The position numbers were made by a program, and so were the translations under genes. 64,000 nt of DNA from RBG-16-66-20 sp964564865. GTDB taxonomy: Bacteria > Pseudomonadota > Gammaproteobacteria > Burkholderiales > SG8-39. This document shows positions 19,801 through 28,528 of this stretch, piece after piece (position 1 is the first letter of the stretch; each line of letters opens with the position of its first letter). Under the pieces are notes generated by a model that was not told where the DNA came from, made no database searches, and saw nothing but the letters and a program-made list of their open reading frames with translations. The DNA is taken from the NCBI GenBank assembly GCA_964564865.1, contig CAZMDA010000011.1, positions 1 to 64,000 on the forward strand. The letters are read 5' to 3'.

Positions 19801-21257
19801 TCGCGCACAGCTCGACCGATTCGGGAACCGTGCTCGCCGCCGCGGGGGACCCGTTCACCATGACGCTCGCGGCGTACAAGTGGCAGGGCACGGCCGAGGA
19901 CGCGAACAACGACGGCATCCCGGACTTCGCGCTCGCGGACGTGGTGGACATCACCGACAACGGCCTCACGCCCAACTTCGCCCCGGCGACGCTGTCGGTG
20001 AACGCCGGCAGCAACCTGCCGGGCATCGCCACCGGGCAGATCCGGCGCGGGGTGAACTGTCCGGCCGGCGCGGCGACCGTGGCCGCGGGCAGCTGGTCCG
20101 GGGGCGCGGCCACGATCACGGATTTCTGCTACACCGAGGCGGGCAACGTGCAGGTGGCGGCCCTCGCGGTGGACTACATCACCCCCGGCGTGAACATCAT
20201 CGGGCTGTCCAGCTTCGACGGCAGCGGCTTCACCGGCGGCCACGTCGGCCGCTTCCGGCCCAAGCACTTCGCGGTGAGCGCGGCGACCCTGGCCAACCGG
20301 CAGGGCGCCTCCTGCGCGCCGGCCTCCACGTTCACCTACCTGGACGAGCCGCTGCAGCTCACCTTCACCCTCACGGCGCAGAACGCGCAGAACGCCACCA
20401 CGGCCAACTATTCCGGCAGCTACGCGAAGCTCGGCCTCACCACCTTCGGCAACTGGTCGCTGGGGGCGAGGAGCGGCACCACCAACCTCACGACGCGGCT
20501 CGATACCGGCGCCGCGCCCACCGGCAGCTGGGCGAACGGCGTGGCGAGCGGCGTCGCGATCACCACGGCGGTGAACCGCGCCTCGCCGGACAACCCCGAC
20601 GGCCCGTTCACCGCGACCACCTTCGGCATCGCGCCGTCGGATTCCGACGGCGTCGCCATGAACACGCTCGACCTCGACGTGGACAACAACGCGGTCATGG
20701 ACCGCAAGAACCTGGGCGTCTCCGCGGAGCTGCGCTTCGGCCGCCTGCGGGTGCAGAACGCGCTGGGTTCGTCCAGGCTCGCGCTGCCGGTGCCGATGCG
20801 CCTCGAGTACTGGAACGGCACCGCGTTCGCGGTGAACGCCGACGACAGCTGCACCACGCTCCCGCGCAACACCATCGCGCTGGGGTCCTACACCGGGGCG
20901 CTGGATCCGGGCGGGGGCAACTGCAAGACCTTCATCCAGCAGGACCCGCTCAACTTCGCCTCGGGCCTCGCCACGGCCATGCTGGCCGCGCCCACCGGCG
21001 CGGTGAGCGGCAGCGTGCTGCTCACGCCGCAGCTGCGCTCGCCCGCGGCGGCGGGATTCTCCTGCGACAACGCCTCCAGCGGCGAGGACGCGCTCGCGAG
21101 CGCGGCGCGGCCGTACCTGCTCGGGCGCTGGAACGACGCCGCGAACCCGGACGCGAACGCCAATACCAGCTACGACGACAACCCCTCGGGGCGCGCGAGC
21201 TTCGGCCTGTACGGCAGCCAGCCCCGGAACTACATCTACTTCCGCGAGATCTACTGA
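16890..21257 (+). CDS. Large secreted LamG / DUF6701 (MshQ-like) protein
   Basis: A 1455-residue exported protein starting MGLIRFSFALALAVAAGIVQAQ. Two N-terminal Ig/beta-sandwich-like repeats each end near a VVLRSS or IALRPP strand. Residues about 457-665 are a LamG/concanavalin-like domain (FNGSTSYVEVAHN, WYHIAVVYAPG, FDGQIDEVRVF). The C-terminal 780 residues match DUF6701, found in MshQ of MSHA pilus clusters (FRPKHFAVS, RFGRLRVQNALGS, PRNYIYFREIY). No other pilus gene is in the window, so it is an orphan. The protein is Thr/Ala/Asn-rich, as surface adhesins are. Confidence 0.85.
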   Translation: MGLIRFSFALALAVAAGIVQAQVAFRSSAQANAGAPAPTFVAAGTVAASNNAIAPGLPAGLAVNDILLLFVETSNQAASIANANGGTWTEVLNSPQGTGTAATAAGTRLTVFWSRYNGVQGAPTTSDSGNHQLGRIIAVRGVITTGDPWDVTAGGVEAGNTDTSGSIPGATTTVANTLVVTAIATALPDANGTAVFSAWTNANLSPTERTDNSTNQQNGGGLGIATGVWAGTGAYGATTVTTSANTAKAMMSIALRPPPVTTLAINVPAGTQEEDVMLASIAIAPSGATVTAPAGWTEVQNTPGTGSRLVTYRRTAGASEPASYSWTLGGSVTSGVAGGIATYSGVDPLDPIHLSSANTTVSGTSHTVTGVTTTIPNTMVVTAHSIASSVAWTPPAGMTERVDAAAFTAPNAAGVALEMSDAAQAAAGATGDRTATVGSNADTGVAHIVVLRSSEVLALRFDESTWGSYAPADSSGNGLNGTANGGANSAGATPAIAGAVGTCRYGSFNGSTSYVEVAHNALLNMTSRFTVMAWINPNAIGPDALKTIVSKDENFEFHLTNTGEINWWWQNAGGTAQQITTTGAGITAGGGWYHIAVVYAPGAQTIYVNGVSRGTGTFTGGLFTNTDPLQVGSDQGLAGRFFDGQIDEVRVFRHALTAGEVGTAMGATRTCTIHHTHYAVSYPNGSNFATCEPARVRVTAHDGAHVAVAPPPGTLLTIATSTGNGVWLSPIVTGVNANWTVPGTDTGAATYAWDGDGAFIEMDLRRNAATTLHLNLSDGSGRSEGVGEDPSVTFANSVLRVTANGSSAATVGTQIAGKRNNEGALQQALYVQAVETSPGTGVCTTLFQGQTRSIEFAAVCNNPTTCFDPDVNDAPLFEIFSGDGTGAAVNIQKNNNTPTPASYSSVSLNFSNDANAMAPLVFRYGDAGQMTLHMRYALPSPPATNITGTSNAFVVRPFGIAIRGASAGTAIAHSSTDSGTVLAAAGDPFTMTLAAYKWQGTAEDANNDGIPDFALADVVDITDNGLTPNFAPATLSVNAGSNLPGIATGQIRRGVNCPAGAATVAAGSWSGGAATITDFCYTEAGNVQVAALAVDYITPGVNIIGLSSFDGSGFTGGHVGRFRPKHFAVSAATLANRQGASCAPASTFTYLDEPLQLTFTLTAQNAQNATTANYSGSYAKLGLTTFGNWSLGARSGTTNLTTRLDTGAAPTGSWANGVASGVAITTAVNRASPDNPDGPFTATTFGIAPSDSDGVAMNTLDLDVDNNAVMDRKNLGVSAELRFGRLRVQNALGSSRLALPVPMRLEYWNGTAFAVNADDSCTTLPRNTIALGSYTGALDPGGGNCKTFIQQDPLNFASGLATAMLAAPTGAVSGSVLLTPQLRSPAAAGFSCDNASSGEDALASAARPYLLGRWNDAANPDANANTSYDDNPSGRASFGLYGSQPRNYIYFREIY

Positions 21258-22174
21258 GGCAGCGTGGCGCGCAGGGCGTGGAACAGGTCCACGCTGGCGT
21301 CGATCTCGTCGCGGTTGATGGACACGCTCTCCACGCTGATGCCGAGCGGGATCTCCCGGGCGTAGGGCTGCTCCAGGATGCGCGCGAGGTTGGCGCGGCA
21401 GACCGAGATGGACTTCTCCAGCGGGTTCGCCGCCCCCAGGATCGCGCTCGCGGTCGCCTCGGGCACCGCGACGCCCAGCCACCTGAGGAACGCCAGCGTC
21501 TTCTCGCGCCCGGCGGGGGAGAAGCTGAGCACCACGCGGCGCGGCTTCACGCCGGCGCCGCGGCAGTCGCGCGCGTAGTCGGCCAGCAGCCGGATGGTGG
21601 CCTCGGCCGAGTACACCGTCTGCGAGATGAAGTAGCTGCAGCCCTCGAGGGACTTGGCCAGCATGCGCGCCGATTCGCTGCGCGCCTCGGTGTGGCGCTC
21701 GGCGATCACCACCCCGCCCAGCTCGAACCCCGCCGGGTGCGCGGCGGCCAGGCGGATGGCCTGCGACAGCGACAGCGGGTAGGCGACGCCGGAGGTGGGG
21801 CGGCCGACGATGGACAGGAGCCGCACGCCGTAGTCGCGCGCGGCCTCGGTGAGCCACTGCCGCCAGCCGGCCTCGTCCAGCCCGCCCACGCACTTGTAGG
21901 TGATCGCCGGCAGCCCGGTGCGCTTGGCGAGCCGGCGCCCGTAGCCGCGCGGGTCCACCGTGCCGGTGAAGGCAAACGGGCGCGGCGCGGCCGTCCGGCC
22001 GGCCTCGTCCTGGATGTCGTACACCACCACGCCGTCCAGCGGCAGCGGCTCCAGGCGCCCGGCGAGCTTCTCCGCCGCCGCCTCAACCTGCTCCTCGGTC
22101 GACCCCGCGCGCGGCGGCGTGGTGCCATAGAGCAGCACCGCCTGGCGCGGATCCTGCAGCTTGTCCGTCAGCAT
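21251..22174 (-). CDS. Methylenetetrahydrofolate reductase-like protein
   Basis: A 307-residue TIM-barrel protein of the MTHFR-like family. Seen are the LLSIVGRPTSGVAYPLSLSQ stretch, FELGGVVIAERHTEARSE and CSYFISQTVYSAEATIRLL, which parallel the barrel segments of MetF near the FAD/folate site. The canonical RGD motif after strand 4 is replaced by VGRPTS, so this may be a distinct paralog rather than the housekeeping MetF. It lies downstream of ahcY on the same strand, which fits the methyl cycle, but a REP pair sits between them. Confidence 0.65.
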   Translation of the reverse strand: MLTDKLQDPRQAVLLYGTTPPRAGSTEEQVEAAAEKLAGRLEPLPLDGVVVYDIQDEAGRTAAPRPFAFTGTVDPRGYGRRLAKRTGLPAITYKCVGGLDEAGWRQWLTEAARDYGVRLLSIVGRPTSGVAYPLSLSQAIRLAAAHPAGFELGGVVIAERHTEARSESARMLAKSLEGCSYFISQTVYSAEATIRLLADYARDCRGAGVKPRRVVLSFSPAGREKTLAFLRWLGVAVPEATASAILGAANPLEKSISVCRANLARILEQPYAREIPLGISVESVSINRDEIDASVDLFHALRATLPQ

Positions 22175-22186
22175 GGCTTCGAAAAT

Positions 22187-22242
22187 CAGGGACGGACCAC
22201 GATTATTCGCGGCGCGCGCCGGAAATCGTGGTCTGTCCCCGT
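22187..22242. repeat. REP-type inverted pair (copy 2)
   Basis: Left arm CAGGGACGGACCACGATT at 22187-22204 and inverted right arm AAATCGTGGTCTGTCCCC at 22223-22240 flank a GC-rich 18-base spacer. The pair sits between the ahcY stop and the MTHFR-like start. It could attenuate read-through from ahcY. Confidence 0.85.
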
Positions 22243-22253
22243 TCTCCTGCCTT

Positions 22254-23687
<1,434 letters not shown>

Positions 23688-23764
23688 GCGAGGGCTCCGT
23701 TAGTTGGTTTGCGGGGCCCCGCTTTGGAAGGTTCCAAAAACGAAGCGCCCGCATCGTTTCCAAT

Positions 23765-23831
23765 GCGAGCGCCGTTGTTTATTTGCTGAGCCTGATCCCC
23801 CGGTTACCTGGAGAACGCAACGCTCCTCAGC
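23765..23831 (-). ncRNA. SAH riboswitch aptamer
   Basis: On the minus strand the leader reads GCTGAGGAGCGTTGC, a variable hairpin, GGCTCAGC, an AT-rich linker, then AACGGCGCTCGC. These are the conserved parts of the SAH riboswitch: P1 pairs GCTGAG with CTCAGC, and the GAGCG loop pairs with CGCTC as a pseudoknot. Directly after comes CGCATTG-GAAA-CGATGCG (23752-23769), a GNRA-capped stem that could be the expression platform. When SAH binds, ahcY expression should rise. Confidence 0.88.
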
Positions 23832-23838
23832 AGGGCGC

Positions 23839-23844
23839 ATTATA
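23839..23844 (-). promoter_or_regulatory. -10 box of the ahcY promoter
   Basis: A perfect TATAAT on the minus strand lies 8 bases before the first paired base of the riboswitch, the right distance for transcription to begin just ahead of P1. No good -35 is visible; the expected -35 region falls inside REP copy 3. Confidence 0.65.
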
Positions 23845-23847
23845 GCA

Positions 23848-23869
23848 AAACAGGGACGGACCACGATTT
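23848..23869 (+). repeat. REP-type repeat (copy 3)
   Basis: AAACAGGGACGGACCACGAT (23848-23867) matches the dispersed family. A single arm, overlapping the -35 region of the ahcY promoter. It is followed 32 bases later by the 20-bp palindrome copy 1, the same order as at 26595-26655. Confidence 0.8.
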
Positions 23870-23901
23870 CGAGCCGGCGCGGGGCCGCGCGGGAGGGGTA
23901 G

Positions 23902-23921
23902 ATGTGCACGATCGGTTACAT
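23902..23921. repeat. 20-bp TA-adjacent near-palindrome, copy 1
   Basis: ATGTGCACGATCGGTTACAT; 7 of 10 positions are self-complementary around the CGATCG centre. It lies 45 bases before the MazE-like start. Other copies at 26636, 32302 and 41472 are identical but for one base and share this orientation. Confidence 0.85.
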
Positions 23922-23966
23922 CCACCGGCATAGGCGGCCTCGCTTCGCCGGTAGTAAACTGTCCCC

Positions 23967-24131
23967 ATGAACGCACCCGACTCCCGCCGCCGCCTCGCGC
24001 CGACCCGCAAGCCGCGCGCCGCCAAGCGGCGCTCCAAGGCGTTCCTGGCGGAACTTCGCCGCCAGTGCCGGCTGGCGAACAAGGCCGACCGTCGCGACAA
24101 CTGGCAGCAGTACCTCCACCTGCCTGAATGA
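23967..24131 (+). CDS. Short MazE-like antitoxin (DUF3018-like)
   Basis: A 54-residue basic protein, too short for a usual ORF cutoff. It starts with an Arg-rich stretch and continues KAFLAELRRQCRLANKADRR, which resembles the conserved C-terminal part of DUF3018 antitoxins that pair with MazF toxins. It is shorter than most (about 70-80 residues), and the N-terminal DNA-binding part may be reduced. Its stop overlaps the toxin start (ATGA), the standard antitoxin-first arrangement. Confidence 0.75.
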   Translation: MNAPDSRRRLAPTRKPRAAKRRSKAFLAELRRQCRLANKADRRDNWQQYLHLPE

Positions 24132-24466
24132 GCCTGCGGCGCGGCGACCTCGTCACCGTCGCGGCCAAGGGACCCTACACCGCCAAGCCGCGACCGGCGC
24201 TGATCGTCCAGGCTGACGAAACACTGGCGTTCCGCGACAGCGTCACGGTCTGCCTGCTGACCGCCGACCTGATCGACGCGCCGCTGTTCAGGATCAGGAT
24301 CGAACCGAGTGCCGGCAACGGGCTTCGCCAGCCGTCCGATGTCATGGCGGACAAGCTGCTGACGGTTCCCAGGAATGTCCTTGCCTCGAAGCCTTTCGGG
24401 CGCCTGGACAGCAGGGAACTGGACCGCGTCGACGAGGCGCTCCGGCTCTGGTTGGGGTTGGGATAG
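24128..24466 (+). CDS. PemK/MazF-family endoribonuclease toxin
   Basis: A 112-residue type II toxin predicted to cut mRNA. The fold-defining start MSLRRGDLVTVAAKGPYTAKPRPALIV gives the RGD and KPRPALI motifs of MazF; DSVTVCLLT and VMADKLLTVPRNVL match the rest of the barrel, and the protein is full length. Coupled by a 4-base overlap to the antitoxin. Confidence 0.9.
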   Translation: MSLRRGDLVTVAAKGPYTAKPRPALIVQADETLAFRDSVTVCLLTADLIDAPLFRIRIEPSAGNGLRQPSDVMADKLLTVPRNVLASKPFGRLDSRELDRVDEALRLWLGLG

Positions 24467-24504
24467 TCGTCCGCGCCCGGGGACGCGGTGTACGCTCCCC
24501 CGCC

Positions 24505-25881
24505 ATGCCCCACGCCCACACCCTCGACGGCGTCACCTGGCGCTTTCCCGACCTGAAGACGCTGCTGGCCCGCGCCTCCCCCCTGCGCTCGGGCGACGTC
24601 CTGGCCGGCGTCGCGGCCGCCACCGCCGAGGAACGCATGGCGGCGCGCCTGGCGCTGGCCGACCTGCCGCTCGCCGCGTTCCTCTCCGAATCCGTCATCC
24701 CCTACGAATCCGACGACGTCACGCGCCTGATCCTCGACAACCACGACCGCGCTGCCTTCGCGCCGGTGTCTGCGCTCACCGTGGGCGCGTTCCGCGAGTG
24801 GCTGCTCGAGGCCTCGCCCGAGTCCGTCACCGCCCTGGCCCGCGGCCTCACCCCCGAGATGGCCGCCGCGGTGTCCAAGCTCATGCGCAACCAGGACCTG
24901 ATATCGGTTGCGCGCAAGTGCCGCGTGGTGACCCGGTTCAGGAACACGCTCGGCCTGCCCGGGCGCCTGTCGGTGCGCATCCAGCCCAACCACCCCACCG
25001 ACGACGTGAAGGGCATCGCGGCCTCGATGCTGGAGGGCCTCGCCTACGGCTGCGGCGACGCGGTGATCGGCATCAACCCGGCGGGCGACGGCCTGTCGGC
25101 GTTCCTGCCGCTGTGGCGCATGATGGACGAGCTCATCCGCCGCTTCGACATCCCCACCCAGTCCTGCGTCCTCACCCACGTCACCGGGCAAATCGAGGCG
25201 ATCGGGCGCGGCGCGCCGGTGGACCTCGTCTTCCAGTCCATCGGCGGCACGCAGAAGACCAACGAGTCCTTCGGCGTCTCGCAGGCCTTGCTGCGCGAGG
25301 CGCTGGAGGCGGCGCGCTCGCTCAAGCGCGGCACGCTGGGCGCGAACGTCATGTACTTCGAGACCGGGCAGGGGAGCGCACTGTCGGCCAACGCGCACCA
25401 CGGCTGCGACCAGCAGACGCTGGAAGCCCGCGCCTACGGCCTCGCACGCGCTTTTGATCCGCTGCTCGTCAACACCGTGGTCGGCTTCATCGGGCCGGAG
25501 TACCTGTACGACGGCAAGCAGATCGTGCGCGCCGGGCTGGAGGACCACTTCTGCGGCAAGCTGCTGGGCGTGCCGCTGGGCGTGGACGTCTGCTACACCA
25601 ACCACGCCGAGGCCGACCAGGACGACATGGACACCCTGCTCACCCTGCTGGGGACGGCGGGGGTGACCTACGTCATGGGCGTGCCGGGGGCGGACGACGT
25701 CATGCTCAACTACCAGAGCACCTCGTTCCACGACGCGCTCTACATGCGCGAGGTGATGGGCCTGAAGCGTGCGCCGGAGTTCGAGGCGTGGCTGGAACGC
25801 ATGGGGATCGCGGGTGCCGACGGGCGGATCGCGGGCGAGGCGCCGCCGCGCCTGCTCGCCGCGGCGAGGGAGCTGGGGTGA
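24505..25881 (+). CDS. eutB: Ethanolamine ammonia-lyase, large subunit
   Basis: Adenosylcobalamin-dependent enzyme that splits ethanolamine into acetaldehyde and ammonia. 458 residues, normal length. Motifs: RLILDNHDRAAFAPVSALTV, MRNQDLISVARKCRVVTRFR, QPNHPTDD, GDAVIGINPAGD, and YFETGQGSALSANAHHGCDQ. Overlaps eutC by 4 bases. No carboxysome genes, aldehyde dehydrogenase or permease adjoin, so this is the non-microcompartment two-gene form. Confidence 0.96.
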   Translation: MPHAHTLDGVTWRFPDLKTLLARASPLRSGDVLAGVAAATAEERMAARLALADLPLAAFLSESVIPYESDDVTRLILDNHDRAAFAPVSALTVGAFREWLLEASPESVTALARGLTPEMAAAVSKLMRNQDLISVARKCRVVTRFRNTLGLPGRLSVRIQPNHPTDDVKGIAASMLEGLAYGCGDAVIGINPAGDGLSAFLPLWRMMDELIRRFDIPTQSCVLTHVTGQIEAIGRGAPVDLVFQSIGGTQKTNESFGVSQALLREALEAARSLKRGTLGANVMYFETGQGSALSANAHHGCDQQTLEARAYGLARAFDPLLVNTVVGFIGPEYLYDGKQIVRAGLEDHFCGKLLGVPLGVDVCYTNHAEADQDDMDTLLTLLGTAGVTYVMGVPGADDVMLNYQSTSFHDALYMREVMGLKRAPEFEAWLERMGIAGADGRIAGEAPPRLLAAARELG

Positions 25882-26630
25882 AGGTGTCTGCCTTTGCCGC
25901 CCTTCGCGCGCTCACGCCGGCGCCCATCGGACTCGGGCGAGCGGGGAGCGGCGTGCCGACCTCGGAGCTGCTCGGCTTCGGCCTCGCGCATGCGCGGGCG
26001 CGGGATGCGGTGCATCGGGCGCTGGACGTCGCGCCGGTGGTGGAGGGGTTGATGGGCCTGGGGCTGGCGCCGGTGGTGGCGCGGAGCGCGGCGGAAGATC
26101 GCGCGACCTACCTGCGGCGGCCGGACCTGGGGCGGCGGCTCGCGGACGGCCAGGCCATTCCAAAGTGTGGAAATGACCTCGGCCTCGTCGTCGCCGACGG
26201 GCTGTCCGCTCTGGCCGTCGAGCGGCACGCGGTGCCGTTGATCAGCGCCCTGATCGCGCTCGCGCCGCAGCGCTGGGCCGGCGCGGGCTGCGTGGTGGCG
26301 CTGCAGGGACGCGTCGCGCTGGGCGACGGCATCGGCGCGGCCATGGGCGCGAAGCTGGTGGTGGTGCTGATCGGCGAGCGGCCGGGCCTTTCGTCGCCCG
26401 ACAGCCTGGGCGCCTACCTCACCTGGGCGCCGCGGGTGGGGCGGGTGGATGCGGAACGCAACTGCGTCTCCAACATCCGGCCCCAGGGCTTGGGCTACGA
26501 GGCCGCCGCGCGGCGCGTGGATTGGCTGGCGGCCGCGGGCTTGGCGCGGGGGCTTACGGGCGTGGCGTTGAAGGACGAGAGCGGGATCGAGAATCAGGGA
26601 CAGACCACGATTTCCGGCCCTCGCGGGTAG
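25878..26630 (+). CDS. eutC: Ethanolamine ammonia-lyase, small subunit
   Basis: Small subunit completing the cobalamin-binding enzyme. GTG start at 25878 inside the eutB stop region (GTGA). Motifs: ALTPAPIGLGRAGSGVPTSE, ADGLSALAVERHAVPL, IGERPGLSSPDSLGAYLTW and ERNCVSNIRPQGLGYEAAA. The last residues (ENQGQTTISGPRG) are encoded by a copy of the dispersed REP repeat, so the natural C-terminus has been replaced or extended by the repeat. Confidence 0.95.
   Translation: MKVSAFAALRALTPAPIGLGRAGSGVPTSELLGFGLAHARARDAVHRALDVAPVVEGLMGLGLAPVVARSAAEDRATYLRRPDLGRRLADGQAIPKCGNDLGLVVADGLSALAVERHAVPLISALIALAPQRWAGAGCVVALQGRVALGDGIGAAMGAKLVVVLIGERPGLSSPDSLGAYLTWAPRVGRVDAERNCVSNIRPQGLGYEAAARRVDWLAAAGLARGLTGVALKDESGIENQGQTTISGPRG
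26595..26613 (+). repeat. REP-type repeat (copy 4), inside the eutC 3' end
   Basis: CAGGGACAGACCACGATTT, read in frame as the C-terminal codons of eutC. Followed 22 bases later by the 20-bp palindrome copy 2. Confidence 0.8.
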
Positions 26631-26635
26631 GGCAA

Positions 26636-26655
26636 ATGTGCACGATCGGTTACAT
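26636..26655. repeat. 20-bp TA-adjacent near-palindrome, copy 2
   Basis: ATGTGCACGATCGGTTACAT, identical to copy 1. It sits 40 bases from the 3' end of the HigA-like gene and 5 bases after the eutC stop. Confidence 0.85.
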
Positions 26656-26695
26656 CGCGGGGCGCTGCAGGCCCTGACGGCACGCCTTGCCGGCG

Positions 26696-27016
26696 CTACT
26701 CCCGCGCCGCGACTTCCGCGAAGTTCGAGATCTTCACGTCTCCATCCGGGAACCGCGCGACGATCTCCAGCTCACCGCCCATGGCGCGGATGTGCGAGCG
26801 CAGGGTGCTGATGTACATGTCCGTGCGGCGCTCGAGCTTCGAGATGCTCGCCTGGCGCACGTGCAGCGTGGCGGCCAGCGTTTCCTGCGACAGGCCGCGG
26901 GCGTGGCGCAATTCCTGGAGCGGCATTTCGGCAAGCATCGCTTCCGTGCGGGCCTTTGCGCGTGCTTGTGCCGCCGGGGACATCTTCGCTGTCAGTTCGC
27001 TGAATTTTCTAGCCAT
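26696..27016 (-). CDS. HigA-like XRE antitoxin
   Basis: A 106-residue antitoxin. A helical N-terminal part precedes the XRE helix-turn-helix at residues about 38-65 (RHARGLSQETLAATLHVRQA then ISKLERRTDM), and the last third has MGGELEIVARFPDGDVKI, a strand segment common in HigB2-paired antitoxins. Lies second in the operon and overlaps the toxin gene by 8 bases. Likely represses its own operon. Confidence 0.88.
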   Translation of the reverse strand: MARKFSELTAKMSPAAQARAKARTEAMLAEMPLQELRHARGLSQETLAATLHVRQASISKLERRTDMYISTLRSHIRAMGGELEIVARFPDGDVKISNFAEVAARE

Positions 27017-27380
27017 CGTCGATCAAACCTTCCTTTCCCAGTTCGGCAATATGCTCGTCGTAAAGCCGGTCCGCCAGCGGTACGAACTCGTCATACCAGC
27101 GAGGGTTGCCGGTCTTGTCTCCGCCGATCAACAGGATCGCCGTACGCCGCGGATCGAACGCATACAGGACGCGAATTGGACGTCCCTTGTGCTGGATCCG
27201 AAGTTCCCGCATGCGCGGGTGCTTCGAACTTCCGATACCGGAGCTGTACGGATGGCCGAGCTGGGGGCCGTGTATTCGCAGCAAACCCACAGAAGCGAAG
27301 ACGGAGACCTGCTGGGCCTCGGTCAACACGTCCCACCAGGCGCCGAACTCATCCGTGTACTCGACCTCCCACTGCGCCAT
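27009..27380 (-). CDS. HigB-like toxin (RelE superfamily, Gp49-like)
   Basis: A 123-residue mRNA interferase of the RelE superfamily. WEVEYTDEFGAWWDVLTEAQ opens the domain; RELRIQHKGRPIRVLYAFD and TAILLIGGDKTGNPRWYDEF give the beta-sheet and the K/R-rich active face. Toxin-first order is typical of higBA. Confidence 0.88.
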   Translation of the reverse strand: MAQWEVEYTDEFGAWWDVLTEAQQVSVFASVGLLRIHGPQLGHPYSSGIGSSKHPRMRELRIQHKGRPIRVLYAFDPRRTAILLIGGDKTGNPRWYDEFVPLADRLYDEHIAELGKEGLIDDG

Positions 27381-27558
27381 GCAATATAGCCTTCGAGGAA
27401 TATGCCGTCAAGGGAATAGTCGGTGCTGCCGACTCCCCTTCACCAACGCCTCGGCTGGCCATGGGATGACGTTACTTCTCCTGCAGGCTCCGCCGGTACG
27501 CCCACTCGATCAGTTCCTCGTCCCGCGCGGCCTGCGTGCAGGGCCGGCCCGGCCGGAT

Positions 27559-28464
27559 TCATAGCCTTTCGCAGAGCGCCGTGATCCGCTCCCTGAACCA
27601 TCGATGCGCCGGTGCGGCGCTGTTTGCCCTGTTCCAGCTCATGTAGATCGGCAGGTCCGCAACCTCGAAGGGCAGCTTCGCCATCCGCAGGTCATAGTGC
27701 TCGGCGAGCGCGAGAGCAACGCGGCGGGGTACTGTCGCGACATAGTCGGTTTGCAGCAGCACCGCTGGAATGGACAGGTAGTGCGGCACCTCCATGGCGA
27801 TGTCGCGCTCGTGGCCGAGCCGCTTCAGCGCCAGCGCGACGATGGCCGCGCCCGGCGCGCTTCGATTGAACGCGACGTGCTGGAGCGACAGGTACGTTTC
27901 CAGGGTCAGGCCGTCGGCCATGCGTGGATGGTCGCGGCGCGACATGACCACACGGGGTTCGCTCAGGAGGTGCTGCACCTCAAGCTCGTCGCCCTCCAGC
28001 GGGATGTAGTCGAACGCGAAGTCGACCGTCCCGCGCCGGACCTGCTCGATGGCCGCGCGTGCGCGCTCGGTGGCGACGCGCACGCGGACCCCGGGTGCAG
28101 ACTGAGAGAGCCAGTTCATGAGACGCGGCAGGATCACGATCTCGCCCACATCCTCCGTCGCGACCGTGAAGCTGACGCGGGCGGTGCGGAAATCGAAGCG
28201 ATCGTCGCCCGCGAGCCCTGCCTGCAGCAGGTCGAGCGCCTGGCGAACCGGCTTGGCCAGTTCGCGCGCGCGGGCGGTCGGCTCCATGCCCCGGCCTCGA
28301 CGTTCGAACAACGGGTCACCCAGCGCCCCGCGCAGGCGGGCGAGGGCATTGCTGACCGCGGGCTGGCTCATGCCGATCCGGTCGGCCGCCCGAGTCAGGT
28401 TCCCGTCCGTGAACACCGCGTCGAAGACGACGAGGAGGTTGAGGTCGAAGGATCTAAGATTCAC
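27559..28464 (-). CDS. LysR-family transcriptional regulator
   Basis: A 301-residue LTTR. N-terminal winged HTH: LRSFDLNLLVVFDAVFTDGN then RAADRIGMSQPAVSNALARL, followed by the effector domain. It is closest in style to NodD/LinR/NahR-type regulators (MNLRSFDLNLLV start, DPLFERRGRGMEPT). It is divergent from the BKACE operon, with a 64-base AT-rich intergenic region holding ATA-N7-TAT (28479-28491) as a possible binding site. It probably controls that operon, responding to a pathway intermediate. Confidence 0.9.
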   Translation of the reverse strand: MNLRSFDLNLLVVFDAVFTDGNLTRAADRIGMSQPAVSNALARLRGALGDPLFERRGRGMEPTARARELAKPVRQALDLLQAGLAGDDRFDFRTARVSFTVATEDVGEIVILPRLMNWLSQSAPGVRVRVATERARAAIEQVRRGTVDFAFDYIPLEGDELEVQHLLSEPRVVMSRRDHPRMADGLTLETYLSLQHVAFNRSAPGAAIVALALKRLGHERDIAMEVPHYLSIPAVLLQTDYVATVPRRVALALAEHYDLRMAKLPFEVADLPIYMSWNRANSAAPAHRWFRERITALCERL

Positions 28465-28528
28465 GATGATGATGACTCATATAAAGATTATCAATCTCGG
28501 GAATGATACACACGGTTAGCGTTTCGGT

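Noticed and set aside
16842..21893. Open frame of 1683 codons antisense to the DUF6701 gene
   Set aside because: Its product is Arg/Gly/Ala/Val-rich without domains, and it covers the LamG gene in reverse; long antisense frames are expected in such GC-rich DNA.
21251..22174. Calling this gene metF outright
   Set aside because: The barrel matches MTHFR-like proteins but some canonical MetF motifs are absent, so a firm symbol is not supported.
27476..27558. Minus-strand fragment reading RDEELIEWAYRRSLQEK before a stop
   Set aside because: Looks like a possible C-terminal relic of a lost gene, but is too short to assign and could be chance.
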